DNA of 8,048 nucleotides from an uncultured Bacilli bacterium (GCA_947630585.1 CANRIE010000029.1:1-8048); one strand, 5' to 3'. Shown: positions 1 to 6,718, counted from the stretch's first letter. The notes: generated from the letters alone by a model not told the origin. Translations and numbers: made by a program.

Positions 1-74
1 TTAGTTCTTGCTTTTTGTGCTTTATTTGATATAATTATTTTTAGCTATTTTTTGAATGCAATTTCCTATTATAT

Positions 75-115
75 AAAAAAAATTGTTATAAAATTATTTT
101 ATAATCTTATAACAA
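75..115 (-). terminator. Intrinsic terminator of the tiny-protein operon
   Basis: Read on the minus strand, a 9-bp perfect outer stem (TTGTTATAA at 83-91 pairing with TTATAACAA at 107-115) continues past one A/C mismatch (92/106) into a 5-bp inner stem with a TTT loop. It is followed immediately by eight T residues (75-82 on the complement). It lies 9 bases beyond the stop of the 125-259 gene, so it ends that operon. No T-run follows on the plus strand, so it should work in one direction only. Positions 1-74 show nothing that I can support. Confidence 0.85.
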
Positions 116-124
116 TCTCATATT

Positions 125-259
125 TTAATAATTTCTATATCTACTTCCTAAAATTATAGCAAGTAAGATATATAAAACTACGATAATTAAAAAACCATTA
201 TCACTTCTTCCGCCACATGACGTACAAGAAGTGATTGTTTCATTAGATTGACAATTCAT
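125..259 (-). CDS. Tiny single-helix membrane protein, YjcZ/SscA-like (44 aa)
   Basis: The ORF has 44 codons and a strong Shine-Dalgarno sequence, AAAGGGGAG, just upstream of the ATG at 259. The first 20 residues are polar, with a CTSCGG stretch (Cys at residues 3, 12 and 15). They are followed by a hydrophobic helix (about residues 22-38, GFLIIVVLYILLAIILG) and a short basic tail, SRYRNY. The pattern NGF-[hydrophobic]-VVL-[hydrophobic]-LG is the hallmark of the tiny transmembrane YjcZ/YhzE (SscA) group. In Bacillus, SscA is a small sporulation protein needed for spore coat assembly. The function here is inferred from that resemblance only. It is the second gene of a two-gene operon, 17 bases downstream of a similar 26-residue gene, and a terminator follows. 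The three cysteines are unusual for the group as I know it and could bind metal or form disulfides. Confidence 0.8.
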   Translation of the reverse strand: MNCQSNETITSCTSCGGRSDNGFLIIVVLYILLAIILGSRYRNY

Positions 260-276
260 AATTCTCCCCTTTCTAA

Positions 277-357
277 TTATATATAATTACCTAGAATAAT
301 TACTAATAAGATAAATAAAACTAATAGAATTGCATAAGATGATGTATTATTACACAT
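277..357 (-). CDS. Tiny single-helix membrane protein, YjcZ/SscA-like (26 aa)
   Basis: This 26-codon ORF has an excellent ribosome binding site (AAGGAGG, 8 bases before the ATG at 357). The protein is a polar start (MCNNTSS) followed by one hydrophobic helix from about residue 8 to 22 (YAILLVLFILLVIILG) and a short NYI tail. Its size and the VLFILLVIILG core match the tiny YjcZ/SscA membrane proteins, which are about 25-50 residues. It is the first gene of a tandem pair and sits about 30 bases downstream of a sigma-K-like promoter. That agrees with a role in the mother cell during sporulation, but this is inference. A 16-base perfect AT palindrome (274-289) overlaps the last codons and may form a small hairpin between the two genes, or may be chance in such AT-rich DNA. 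Confidence 0.78.
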   Translation of the reverse strand: MCNNTSSYAILLVLFILLVIILGNYI

Positions 358-388
358 AATTTATTCCTCCTTTTTAATATATTCACAT

Positions 389-415
389 TATTCTATGGTA
401 AAAATTAGAGAATGT
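389..415 (-). promoter_or_regulatory. Sigma-K/E-like promoter for the tiny-protein operon
   Basis: On the minus strand the -10 element CATAGAATA (397 down to 389) matches the sporulation sigma-K/sigma-E pattern CATANNNTA exactly. An AC dinucleotide lies 16 bases upstream (414-415), as expected for the sigma-K -35. Transcription would start near 382, giving a leader of about 25 bases containing the Shine-Dalgarno of the 26-residue gene. A weaker sigma-A reading also exists (TTGCCC, 17 bases, TACCAT), so the sigma factor is not settled by sequence alone. Confidence 0.5.
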
Positions 416-438
416 GAGGGCAAATTATGTAAAAATGA

Positions 439-467
439 TTGTAATTTATGAATATTTTTGATATGAT
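439..467 (+). promoter_or_regulatory. Sigma-A-type promoter of prsA
   Basis: TTGTAA (439-444) and TATGAT (462-467) are separated by exactly 17 bases, a good housekeeping promoter. The predicted start of transcription near 474 falls after the in-frame ATG at 470. This is one reason to place the prsA start at 491. Confidence 0.7.
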
Positions 468-490
468 AGTTGTGTTGCAAGGAGGAATTT

Positions 491-1468
491 ATGAAAAAAA
501 TGATAAAAATAGTTTTTACATTATCTTTAGTTTTACTAGTTGCAGGATGTAAAAATGATGCAAAATTAACGAAAGGAAATGACACTTTAGTTTCATTTAA
601 AAATTCTAGTTTAAATATATCAACTAACGATTTATATGAAGAATTAAAAGATAAATATGGAATTAATCTATTAATAGATATGATGGATAGAAAAATTCTT
701 GATAAGGAAATTAAAGATTCTGATGAAATAAATAGTTATGTTGATATTCAAGTTAATTCATTAAAAAATTATTATAAAACAGATCAAGAATTCTTAGAAT
801 ATATTAATAACTATGGTTATAAAGATGAAGATGAATTACGTGATTATTTTAAATTAAATTATAAAAGAAACTTAGCCGTTTATGATTATCTTGAAAGTTT
901 AATTACTGATAAAGAAATAAGTGATTACTATGACAATAAAATCATGGGTGATATCACTGGAAGTCATATTTTACTTGAAATTAATACAACTGATTCAATG
1001 ACTGAAGAAGAAAAGAGAACAACTAAAGAAGATGCTAAAAAGAAAGCTGATGAAGCATTACAGAAATTAAAAGAAGGTGAAAAGTTTGAAGATGTTGCTA
1101 AAGAATATTCAAATGATGCTGCAACAAACTCAAATGGAGGAAAAATGGGAACCTTTAATCCTAATACTTTAGATGATGTAACTCGTCAAGCTTATGAAAA
1201 AATTGAAGTATCTAAATACTCTGATGTTATTGAAACCGAATATGGATATGAAATCTTCTTAAAAGAAGCTGAAAAAGAAAAGCCAAAACTTGAAGAAGTT
1301 AAAACTTATATCATTGAAACTTTAAGAGATGAAAAGCTAGCAAGTGACAACAAACTTCAATATGAAGGATTAAAAAAATTAAGAGAAAAATATGGTTTTG
1401 AAATTAAAGATGATGATTTAAATGTTTATTATGAAAACACTATGAATAACTTAATGAAAGATGAGTAA
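491..1468 (+). CDS. prsA: PrsA-like parvulin foldase lipoprotein
   Basis: This is an extracytoplasmic lipoprotein of the PrsA family, which folds secreted proteins on the outer face of the membrane. The start at 491 follows AAGGAGG with 6-base spacing. The in-frame ATG at 470 has no such site and lies upstream of the predicted transcript start. Residues 1-20 are a lipoprotein signal: basic MKKMIK, a hydrophobic core, then the lipobox LVAGC with Cys20 as the lipid anchor. Helical regions (about 45-145 and 265-325) flank a rotamase (PPIC) domain at about 154-257, with SHILLE at 158-163 and GGKMG at 216-220. The length of 325 residues is normal for the family. The second conserved active-site His (family GYH) is Glu here (GYE, 252-254), so isomerase activity is doubtful although chaperone function may remain. 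It is probably co-transcribed with the gene at 1498. Confidence 0.9.
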   Translation: MKKMIKIVFTLSLVLLVAGCKNDAKLTKGNDTLVSFKNSSLNISTNDLYEELKDKYGINLLIDMMDRKILDKEIKDSDEINSYVDIQVNSLKNYYKTDQEFLEYINNYGYKDEDELRDYFKLNYKRNLAVYDYLESLITDKEISDYYDNKIMGDITGSHILLEINTTDSMTEEEKRTTKEDAKKKADEALQKLKEGEKFEDVAKEYSNDAATNSNGGKMGTFNPNTLDDVTRQAYEKIEVSKYSDVIETEYGYEIFLKEAEKEKPKLEEVKTYIIETLRDEKLASDNKLQYEGLKKLREKYGFEIKDDDLNVYYENTMNNLMKDE

Positions 1469-1490
1469 TTAATACTCATTTTTAAATGAG
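1461..1490 (+). promoter_or_regulatory. Overlapping hairpins at the prsA / downstream gene junction
   Basis: ATGAGTA (1461-1467) pairs with TACTCAT (1473-1479) around a 5-base loop and is followed by five T residues (1479-1483), a weak intrinsic terminator. CTCATT (1475-1480) can instead pair with AATGAG (1485-1490), a second hairpin that includes the first two bases of the AGGAGG ribosome site (1489-1494) of the next gene. The two structures exclude each other, and the prsA stop codon (1466-1468) lies in the first. A ribosome finishing prsA would open hairpin 1. An attenuator or coupling device is therefore possible, but unproven. Confidence 0.4.
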
Positions 1491-1497
1491 GAGGAAT

Positions 1498-2148
1498 ATG
1501 GAAATAGCATATAAAACTTATGCTCTTGAAGTTGAACAGCAAATGAAAGAACATAATATTGCCACTTTAAGTAATTTAAATTTACATATCAATACAACAA
1601 TTGGAGAATTAAATGATTTGTTTTTAAATATCTATGACCAATTACCTGATTATATTTTTTTACTTGGGAATATGTTTCCTTATTATTATTTAGAAGATAA
1701 TAATTTTAAAAAGAATATTCTTCATTTATATAAATTACTTACTGTAATAGCAAAAGTTTATGTTGTTTTTGGAGAAGTTGATTATAAATTAGAAGATAAT
1801 AGGCTTATAAACGAAAATTATTTAACTGATTTTTATCAAAATTTAGGTATTACTGTTTTAAATAATAAAGTTCTTGATATTAATAATATATTGTTAATTG
1901 GTTATAATAGAAATCCTAGTCTTTATAGTAAATCTAAGACAATTACTTTAAAAGATGATATTTTAGAGTTTATTAAAAAAATTGAATATGTTTTAACTAG
2001 TGATAAATATAAAATATTTTTAACTAATTCAAGTCGTGATTTATTAAAGTTAGAACTTGATTTCTTTAAACATATTGATTTAATATTAGCAAGTCAATTG
2101 CCTAATTTAAAAGAAATTAAATCTTTAAATTTAAATATAAAAAGATAG
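1498..2148 (+). CDS. Degenerate metallophosphoesterase-like protein, probable pseudoenzyme
   Basis: The start is the ATG at 1498, preceded by GAGGAGG. The in-frame ATG at 1486 lies before that ribosome site. The protein has 216 residues, no signal peptide and no clear membrane helix. The blocks of calcineurin-like phosphoesterases appear in order, but with altered ligands. LSNLNL (24-29) stands where SDLHL is usual, LLGNMF (55-60) where TGD is usual, and FGEVDY (91-96) where GNHDY is usual. LTNSS (175-179) replaces LSHSP, and LASQLP (197-202) replaces the GHTH block. Beta-strand and loop patterns between blocks (PDYIFLLGN; GITVLNNKVLDINNILLIGYNR) also fit the YkuE-like branch. Almost every metal-binding Asp, His and Asn is replaced, so catalysis is very unlikely. 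A binding or regulatory role is inferred. It follows prsA by 29 bases and ends in a strong terminator. The family assignment is by eye, and an unrelated fold remains possible. Confidence 0.6.
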   Translation: MEIAYKTYALEVEQQMKEHNIATLSNLNLHINTTIGELNDLFLNIYDQLPDYIFLLGNMFPYYYLEDNNFKKNILHLYKLLTVIAKVYVVFGEVDYKLEDNRLINENYLTDFYQNLGITVLNNKVLDINNILLIGYNRNPSLYSKSKTITLKDDILEFIKKIEYVLTSDKYKIFLTNSSRDLLKLELDFFKHIDLILASQLPNLKEIKSLNLNIKR

Positions 2149-2164
2149 TCGCCTATCTTTTTTT
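2139..2164. terminator. Bidirectional terminator between the convergent genes
   Basis: AAAAAGATAG (2139-2148) pairs perfectly with CTATCTTTTT (2153-2162) around a TCGC loop. On the plus strand a run of seven T residues (2158-2164) closes it. On the minus strand the 3' arm also ends in five T residues, followed by more AT-rich sequence. The stem includes the stop codon of the 1498-2148 gene and touches the smc stop (2164-2166), so one compact hairpin can end both transcripts. Confidence 0.85.
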
Positions 2165-5085
2165 CATTTATCTTGAAGTTTCACACTTACAAGCTTAGAT
2201 ATTCCTGATTCTTGCATCGTGATTCCATATAAGGTATGAGCGTACTCCATTGTTCTTTTCTTATGAGTTATAAGTAAAAACTGGGTTTTATCTTGATAAT
2301 TATCTAAATAATGACCAAAGTTGTCAACGTTTGCTTCATCTAAAGCTGCTTCAACTTCATCGAAGATACAAAATGGAACTCTTCTAATATTTAAAATAGC
2401 AAACAACAAACTAATTGCCGTTAAAGTTTTCTCGCCTCCTGATAAAAGCGTAATTGTTTTTAATTTCTTGCCTGGAGGGGACGCGGTTATCTCAACTCCC
2501 GTTTCAAGTAAATTATCAGGGTCAGTTAAACTTAAAGACGCATCTCCCCCTTTAAACATCTCCTTAAATACCTTCTTAAATTCCACTTCTAATTCTTGGA
2601 AAGTTTTCAAGAAATCACTTTGCATAACATCATCCATCTCATCAATAATTGCATATAACATATCTTTAGCATGGAATAAATCGTCTCTTTCACTTGTTAA
2701 ATACATGTATCTCTCGTTAACCTCTTTAAATTCTTCAATTGAATCAAGATTAACCATTCCAATATCTTTTAAACTTTGTTTGTAAGAAGCAACTAACTCT
2801 CTTGCACTTATAATATCAATATCTAAACTATATAAACTACTTGCTTTTTCATAAGTTAAACTATATTCTGTATTTAAAATATTTAAATTATCATCTAAAT
2901 TACTACTTAAACTATTTTCCTTATTAGTTAACTCATTTAATTCCCTCTCACATTGACTTTTCTCTTTTAACTTAACTTTATTAACCCCTTCTTTTTCTAA
3001 AATTAAATTCTGTATCTCATCTTTATCTTGTAATAACTTATTAATATCCCGTTCTAATTCTTCACACTCTAGTTCCATTTTATAATACTTACTATCTAAC
3101 TCTTCTCTTTCTTTTGTAAAATCATCTAAATCTAAAGTTTTAAGTTCTATAGTAACATTCTCTAATTCTTTTTTAGTACTTTCTATTTTCTCTTTAGTTG
3201 TATTAATATTATCAAGGACTCTAATTAGATTAGTTCTATTATCATAGATATTTTTATCTAAATCATTAATCCTATTTTCAAGAGCATTAATATCATTTTC
3301 TAAATTACTAACTGTATTCTTATTTAAATTAACTTTAACTTCTAAATCTAGAACTTGATTTTTTAAATTATTATTAACTTTTTCAAGCGAACCACCTGTT
3401 ATACTTCCTCCAACATGAATGATATCTCCGTCAAGCGTTACAATTCTATACTTATTATTAATTAATTTACTCATATTATTTCCATCATTTAAATTGTTAA
3501 CAACAATAATATTTCCAAATTGATTTAAAATAATATCTTTATATAAACTATCATATTCCAAGAAATCACTTAAAACGCCTAAATAACCATTTATATTACC
3601 TAAAATATTTAAAGTATCTTTATCAATAAATCTTGGTTTAATAACATTAAGAGGTAAAAATGTTGCTCGTCCTAAATTATTACTTTTTAAATATTCAATA
3701 GCATCTCTTGCAACACTTGGGTTATCAACTACTATAAAGTTCTTAATTGACGTGATAATAACATCTAAAGCATTTTTATATTCATCAGTTGTACTAACTA
3801 AATTTAATAAAGCATCATGAACTCCTACTAATCTTTTATTATCAAGAATTTTTCTTGTATTACTATTTAAATAAATATTTTCATTTATATTATTTTTTAA
3901 TACTTCTAACTTACTTTCTAAACTATACATCTCTTTAGTTTTAAAATTATATTCTTTTAAAGTATTATCTTTTTTAACTTTTAAACTATTTAATTCTTCA
4001 ATTAATTTGTTTAATAGCTCTTCTATTCCTTTTTTCTTTAAGCCGTAATTATCTAAATCTTTATTTAATAAATGAATTTCATTTTCAAGACTAAATTTAT
4101 TTTCTTTTAAATAATTAATATTTTCATGAATCTTAATATCTTTAGAATCATATTTACTTCTTTCATTAAGAATTACTCGATTAGTATTAATTTCTTCTTT
4201 CTCTTTAGTTTTAATAACTAAGTTATTATTCATCTCTTGTAATTCTTTTTCCATATTAATTTCTTTTAGCTTTAAATTATCAATTTCGGGACTTGTTAAT
4301 TCTTTATTTAAATTAATTAATTTATCTTCTAAGTTTTTAATTTTATTTTTCGTGTCTTGATATTCTATATTCATAGTAGTAATTTCAGTTGTAATTAAAG
4401 ATACTTCTATATTTTCTAACTTTTTCTTAATATCTAAATATTGTAAAGCTTTTTCACTTTGTTTTTTTAAAGGTTCAACTCTTCCTTCAACTTCATTTAT
4501 AATATCATTTACTCTTTCTAAGTTAAGGTTTGTTTTATCTAGTTTTTTAAAAGCTTCTTCCCGTCTTTTTTTATATTTTAGTATTCCTGCGGCTTCTTCA
4601 ATTACTAATCTTCTATCATATGGTGAATTAGATAATATTTTAGAAATTTCTCCTTGACCTATAATATTAAATGAGTTTCTTCCTATCGTACTATCTAAGA
4701 ATAAATCAAGGATATCTTTAAGACGACATTTCTCTCCATTTATAAAGTATTCATTGTCCCCAGTTTTATATAATCTTCTTTTAACAGATACAGTTTGATA
4801 TGGTACTTTTAAATAGTTATCAGTGTTATCAAATGTTAAACTAACACTTGCAACATGCATAGGACTTCTTGTTTTAGAGCCAGCAAATATAACATCTGCC
4901 ATTAAGTTATCCCCTCTTAATGATTTAACTGATTGTTCTCCTAAAACAAACCTAATTGCATCAACAACATTACTTTTTCCACTTCCATTAGGTCCAACAA
5001 TACAACTAATTTTATTATCTAAATTTATATTTATTTTATCAGCAAATGATTTAAAACCTGATATTTCTATTTCTTTTAAATACAT
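2164..5085 (-). CDS. smc: Chromosome segregation protein SMC (short-armed)
   Basis: This is the ATPase of the SMC-ScpAB condensin, which extrudes and organises chromosomal DNA. The chosen start (5085, MYLKEIEISGFKSF) has AAGGA 8 bases upstream. The ATG at 5094 would lie directly against that site. In order (973 residues) the domains are: N-terminal head with Walker A GPNGSGKS (31-38), the R57 finger in SLRG, and a Q-loop at Q144; coiled-coil arm about 165-417; hinge about 418-566, starting GVH and ending GGSITGG; returning arm about 567-815, with the conserved GMVNLDSIEEF at 776-786; C-terminal head with signature LSGGEK (881-886), Walker B FCIFDE (D909, E910), D-loop LDE and H941. All catalytic elements are intact. 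Each arm is about 250 residues, clearly shorter than in Bacillus and close to mollicute SMC. The usual neighbours rnc and ftsY are absent here. It seems monocistronic with its own promoter. Confidence 0.97.
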   Translation of the reverse strand: MYLKEIEISGFKSFADKININLDNKISCIVGPNGSGKSNVVDAIRFVLGEQSVKSLRGDNLMADVIFAGSKTRSPMHVASVSLTFDNTDNYLKVPYQTVSVKRRLYKTGDNEYFINGEKCRLKDILDLFLDSTIGRNSFNIIGQGEISKILSNSPYDRRLVIEEAAGILKYKKRREEAFKKLDKTNLNLERVNDIINEVEGRVEPLKKQSEKALQYLDIKKKLENIEVSLITTEITTMNIEYQDTKNKIKNLEDKLINLNKELTSPEIDNLKLKEINMEKELQEMNNNLVIKTKEKEEINTNRVILNERSKYDSKDIKIHENINYLKENKFSLENEIHLLNKDLDNYGLKKKGIEELLNKLIEELNSLKVKKDNTLKEYNFKTKEMYSLESKLEVLKNNINENIYLNSNTRKILDNKRLVGVHDALLNLVSTTDEYKNALDVIITSIKNFIVVDNPSVARDAIEYLKSNNLGRATFLPLNVIKPRFIDKDTLNILGNINGYLGVLSDFLEYDSLYKDIILNQFGNIIVVNNLNDGNNMSKLINNKYRIVTLDGDIIHVGGSITGGSLEKVNNNLKNQVLDLEVKVNLNKNTVSNLENDINALENRINDLDKNIYDNRTNLIRVLDNINTTKEKIESTKKELENVTIELKTLDLDDFTKEREELDSKYYKMELECEELERDINKLLQDKDEIQNLILEKEGVNKVKLKEKSQCERELNELTNKENSLSSNLDDNLNILNTEYSLTYEKASSLYSLDIDIISARELVASYKQSLKDIGMVNLDSIEEFKEVNERYMYLTSERDDLFHAKDMLYAIIDEMDDVMQSDFLKTFQELEVEFKKVFKEMFKGGDASLSLTDPDNLLETGVEITASPPGKKLKTITLLSGGEKTLTAISLLFAILNIRRVPFCIFDEVEAALDEANVDNFGHYLDNYQDKTQFLLITHKKRTMEYAHTLYGITMQESGISKLVSVKLQDK

Positions 5086-5105
5086 AAAACACATCCTTAC
5101 AAACT

Positions 5106-5128
5106 AAAACTGATATAATATCAGTTTT
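5106..5128 (-). terminator. Intrinsic terminator of the surface-protein operon
   Basis: Two perfect 10-base arms (5106-5115, AAAACTGATA, and 5119-5128, TATCAGTTTT) enclose a 3-base loop. On the minus strand the hairpin ends in TTTT followed by AGTTT, giving a modest T-tract. It lies 18 bases beyond the stop of the 523-residue gene and about 20 bases before the smc start. It should separate the two units, perhaps with some read-through. Confidence 0.7.
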
Positions 5129-5156
5129 ATTATCTATTATTATATTTATATTTCAA
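5129..5156 (-). promoter_or_regulatory. Candidate smc promoter
   Basis: On the minus strand TTGAAA (5156-5151) and GATAAT (5134-5129) each match 5 of 6 consensus bases and are 16 bases apart. The -35 lies inside the last codons of the upstream surface-protein gene. The predicted start near 5122 falls within the terminator hairpin, so transcripts made here would lack its complete 5' arm and escape it. AT-rich sequence makes chance matches common, hence the moderate confidence. Confidence 0.5.
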
Positions 5157-6717
5157 GTTGATAAGCATTAAGTTCAGTGCCATCTCCATCTACTATTTTA
5201 GTTTCTGATTTTAGGTAGAGAGTTGGGCGCACGCCACCAGGGTTGCCACCACTGTAACTACGATCCAAACTACCCGACGTGTTCCAACCAGCTACGCCAT
5301 TAGAACCATAAGAAGAGGAAGACAATAGCCATTCGTAACTTTCATGGTTTGCTTCTGTTTGTAACCAACTGCTACTACTTGCTGTTCCATTAAACTTTCC
5401 ATTGCCTAATATTGTATTCCAATAAGCACTATCAGCACTATATCCATAATCACTTGGATATAATAGGGCTACACTTCCTTCTAAGGTTGCACTATTGTTT
5501 GCCCATACTCGACAACTACTATTTCCTGTTACTACACCTCCACTATTATTTGTACTCGGTCCTTTTCCATCTGCACATTCTGTTGCTCTTTCATTTTTGT
5601 ATGCTTCACATGGCGTATCTTTTATGTAATAAGTGCTATCATACGTTACTGCTCCTAAGTAGTATTTTGTTTTCTCATCTATCATACTTTTGGCTGTTTC
5701 ATTTATTTTACTTAAATAACCTGGGTTTGTTGTATCATCATGTTCACTATTTAGCCAATATTGTAATCCTGCTGTTCCCCAATCATTATATAATGTAATA
5801 CCTGTTCCATTGGTCCAATATGCATAGTCATTACTACTTCCAGTATACTGAATTTTATACTCGATTCCGTTTACTGTATATGTTGCTGGAAATATATCTC
5901 TTTTTAATACTTCATTCTTTACTATTTTTAGATGTTCTTCGCCATTTTCATCTTCGAATACTCCCACTATTCGCCATTTTTCACAATTATCTGCATTTTG
6001 AGGTTTTCCTTCTTGACAATTAAAGTAAACATAATTATTTACTCCTGTTCCAGAATATCTGCATTCTCTTAAATCTCCTGTATCAGTAATCTCTTTAGTT
6101 ACATTACCACTTGCATCTTCTTTAACTCCAATTATTCCTCCTTCTTTCCCTATTGTTGCTTTAATAACATTAATTGCTAGTTCTCCTTTATCTAAATTTT
6201 GATTACCTTCTACTATTACTTTGGCCTTAAAAGTTTTATCCATATAAGTATTACTAGCATTTTCATCTAACCAAACTTTAACATGATATTCTGAAGTTTC
6301 CCCAACTTTTAATTTACCAGAACTTTCTATATATTTATCATCATTTAATACTTTAGGTTCAGAATAATCACTATTATCTTTACTTACTATATATTTAATA
6401 ACCGTTTTAAACTCAGGTTCAGTAGATGTTTCATCCATATAAACACTATAGTCGGCAACAACATTTCCGGTATTTTTTACTTGAAAAACTAGTTCATCTT
6501 CTAAACTCTTACCTTCATCATCAGTCATAGGATACATATCAGATAAAGTTAAAAAATTAGTTTTAGAATCAACAAAGGTAACCTCAAGTGTTCCTACATT
6601 AATAACATAATTATTAGTAGATTCTTTGGTATAAACTAAATAAGCAAAACTAGAACCTAGCACTAATATTAAACTTAAAGTTATTATTAAAATTAATAAA
6701 TTTCTTTTATTATTCAT
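5146..6717 (-). CDS. Secreted surface protein: SipW/TasA-like N-terminus, C-type-lectin-like GVRP C-terminus
   Basis: This 523-residue exported protein was not recognised as a named gene. Residues 1-25 are a signal peptide (MNNKRN, hydrophobic core, GSSFA before Tyr26). Together with the following TNNYVINVGTLEVTF it has the layout of SipW-processed TasA/camelysin-type proteins. Residues about 40-172 form a beta-rich domain. From about 215 a second region follows (CEKWRIVGVF at 245-254, WGTAGLQYWLN at 313-323, EWLLSSSS at 462-469, GGVRPTLYLKSE at 494-505) resembling the DUF6273 / formylglycine-enzyme-like, C-type-lectin-like domains of gut Bacillota. Six Cys (219, 234, 245, 370, 381, 402) suggest disulfides outside the cell. 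No LPXTG motif or C-terminal anchor is seen. The ATG follows AGGAGA that overlaps the end of the upstream gene. The last ~110 coding bases are GC-rich and may be a diversified variable region. Ligand binding or adhesion is inferred. Confidence 0.75.
   Translation of the reverse strand: MNNKRNLLILIITLSLILVLGSSFAYLVYTKESTNNYVINVGTLEVTFVDSKTNFLTLSDMYPMTDDEGKSLEDELVFQVKNTGNVVADYSVYMDETSTEPEFKTVIKYIVSKDNSDYSEPKVLNDDKYIESSGKLKVGETSEYHVKVWLDENASNTYMDKTFKAKVIVEGNQNLDKGELAINVIKATIGKEGGIIGVKEDASGNVTKEITDTGDLRECRYSGTGVNNYVYFNCQEGKPQNADNCEKWRIVGVFEDENGEEHLKIVKNEVLKRDIFPATYTVNGIEYKIQYTGSSNDYAYWTNGTGITLYNDWGTAGLQYWLNSEHDDTTNPGYLSKINETAKSMIDEKTKYYLGAVTYDSTYYIKDTPCEAYKNERATECADGKGPSTNNSGGVVTGNSSCRVWANNSATLEGSVALLYPSDYGYSADSAYWNTILGNGKFNGTASSSSWLQTEANHESYEWLLSSSSYGSNGVAGWNTSGSLDRSYSGGNPGGVRPTLYLKSETKIVDGDGTELNAYQLEI
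5220..5331 (-). other. GC-rich putative variable region of the surface protein
   Basis: This stretch encodes residues 463-500, the end of the lectin-like domain just before and including GVRP. Counting bases, 5221-5280 is 35/60 G+C (58%) and 5281-5340 is 26/60 (43%), whereas the rest of the window is visibly AT-rich. Many codons are NNY (Ser, Gly, Asn, Tyr, Asp, Arg) and AAC/AAT codons are present. The position at the 3' end of a C-type-lectin-like gene is where diversity-generating retroelements place their variable region. No reverse transcriptase or template repeat lies in this window, so this is a hypothesis. Gene conversion between paralogous surface genes is the main alternative. Confidence 0.35.
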
Positions 6718-6718
6718 G

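Noticed and set aside
1..159. Open plus-strand frame of 52 codons from the left edge, hydrophobic, as the tail of a membrane protein
   Set aside because: It runs through the terminator hairpin and into the antisense of a well-supported small gene. The composition is what random AT-rich DNA gives, and no known motif is visible.
274..289. 16-base perfect palindrome TAATTATATATAATTA as an operator
   Set aside because: It consists only of A and T, overlaps the end of a small ORF and lies downstream of the promoter, so chance is a sufficient explanation.
388..585. 65-codon minus-strand ORF
   Set aside because: It is antisense to the prsA signal peptide and covers both promoters. It has no convincing ribosome site and is best read as a shadow.
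2321..5107. Plus-strand ORFs at 2321-2785 and 4823-5107
   Set aside because: They lie antisense to conserved SMC head regions, where constraint on the real gene explains the open frames.
5412..6023. Two plus-strand ORFs (5412-5798 and 5820-6023) rich in Leu, His, Tyr and Phe
   Set aside because: They are antisense shadows of the surface-protein gene. The His/Leu/Tyr richness is a by-product of the opposite strand and no ribosome site is seen.
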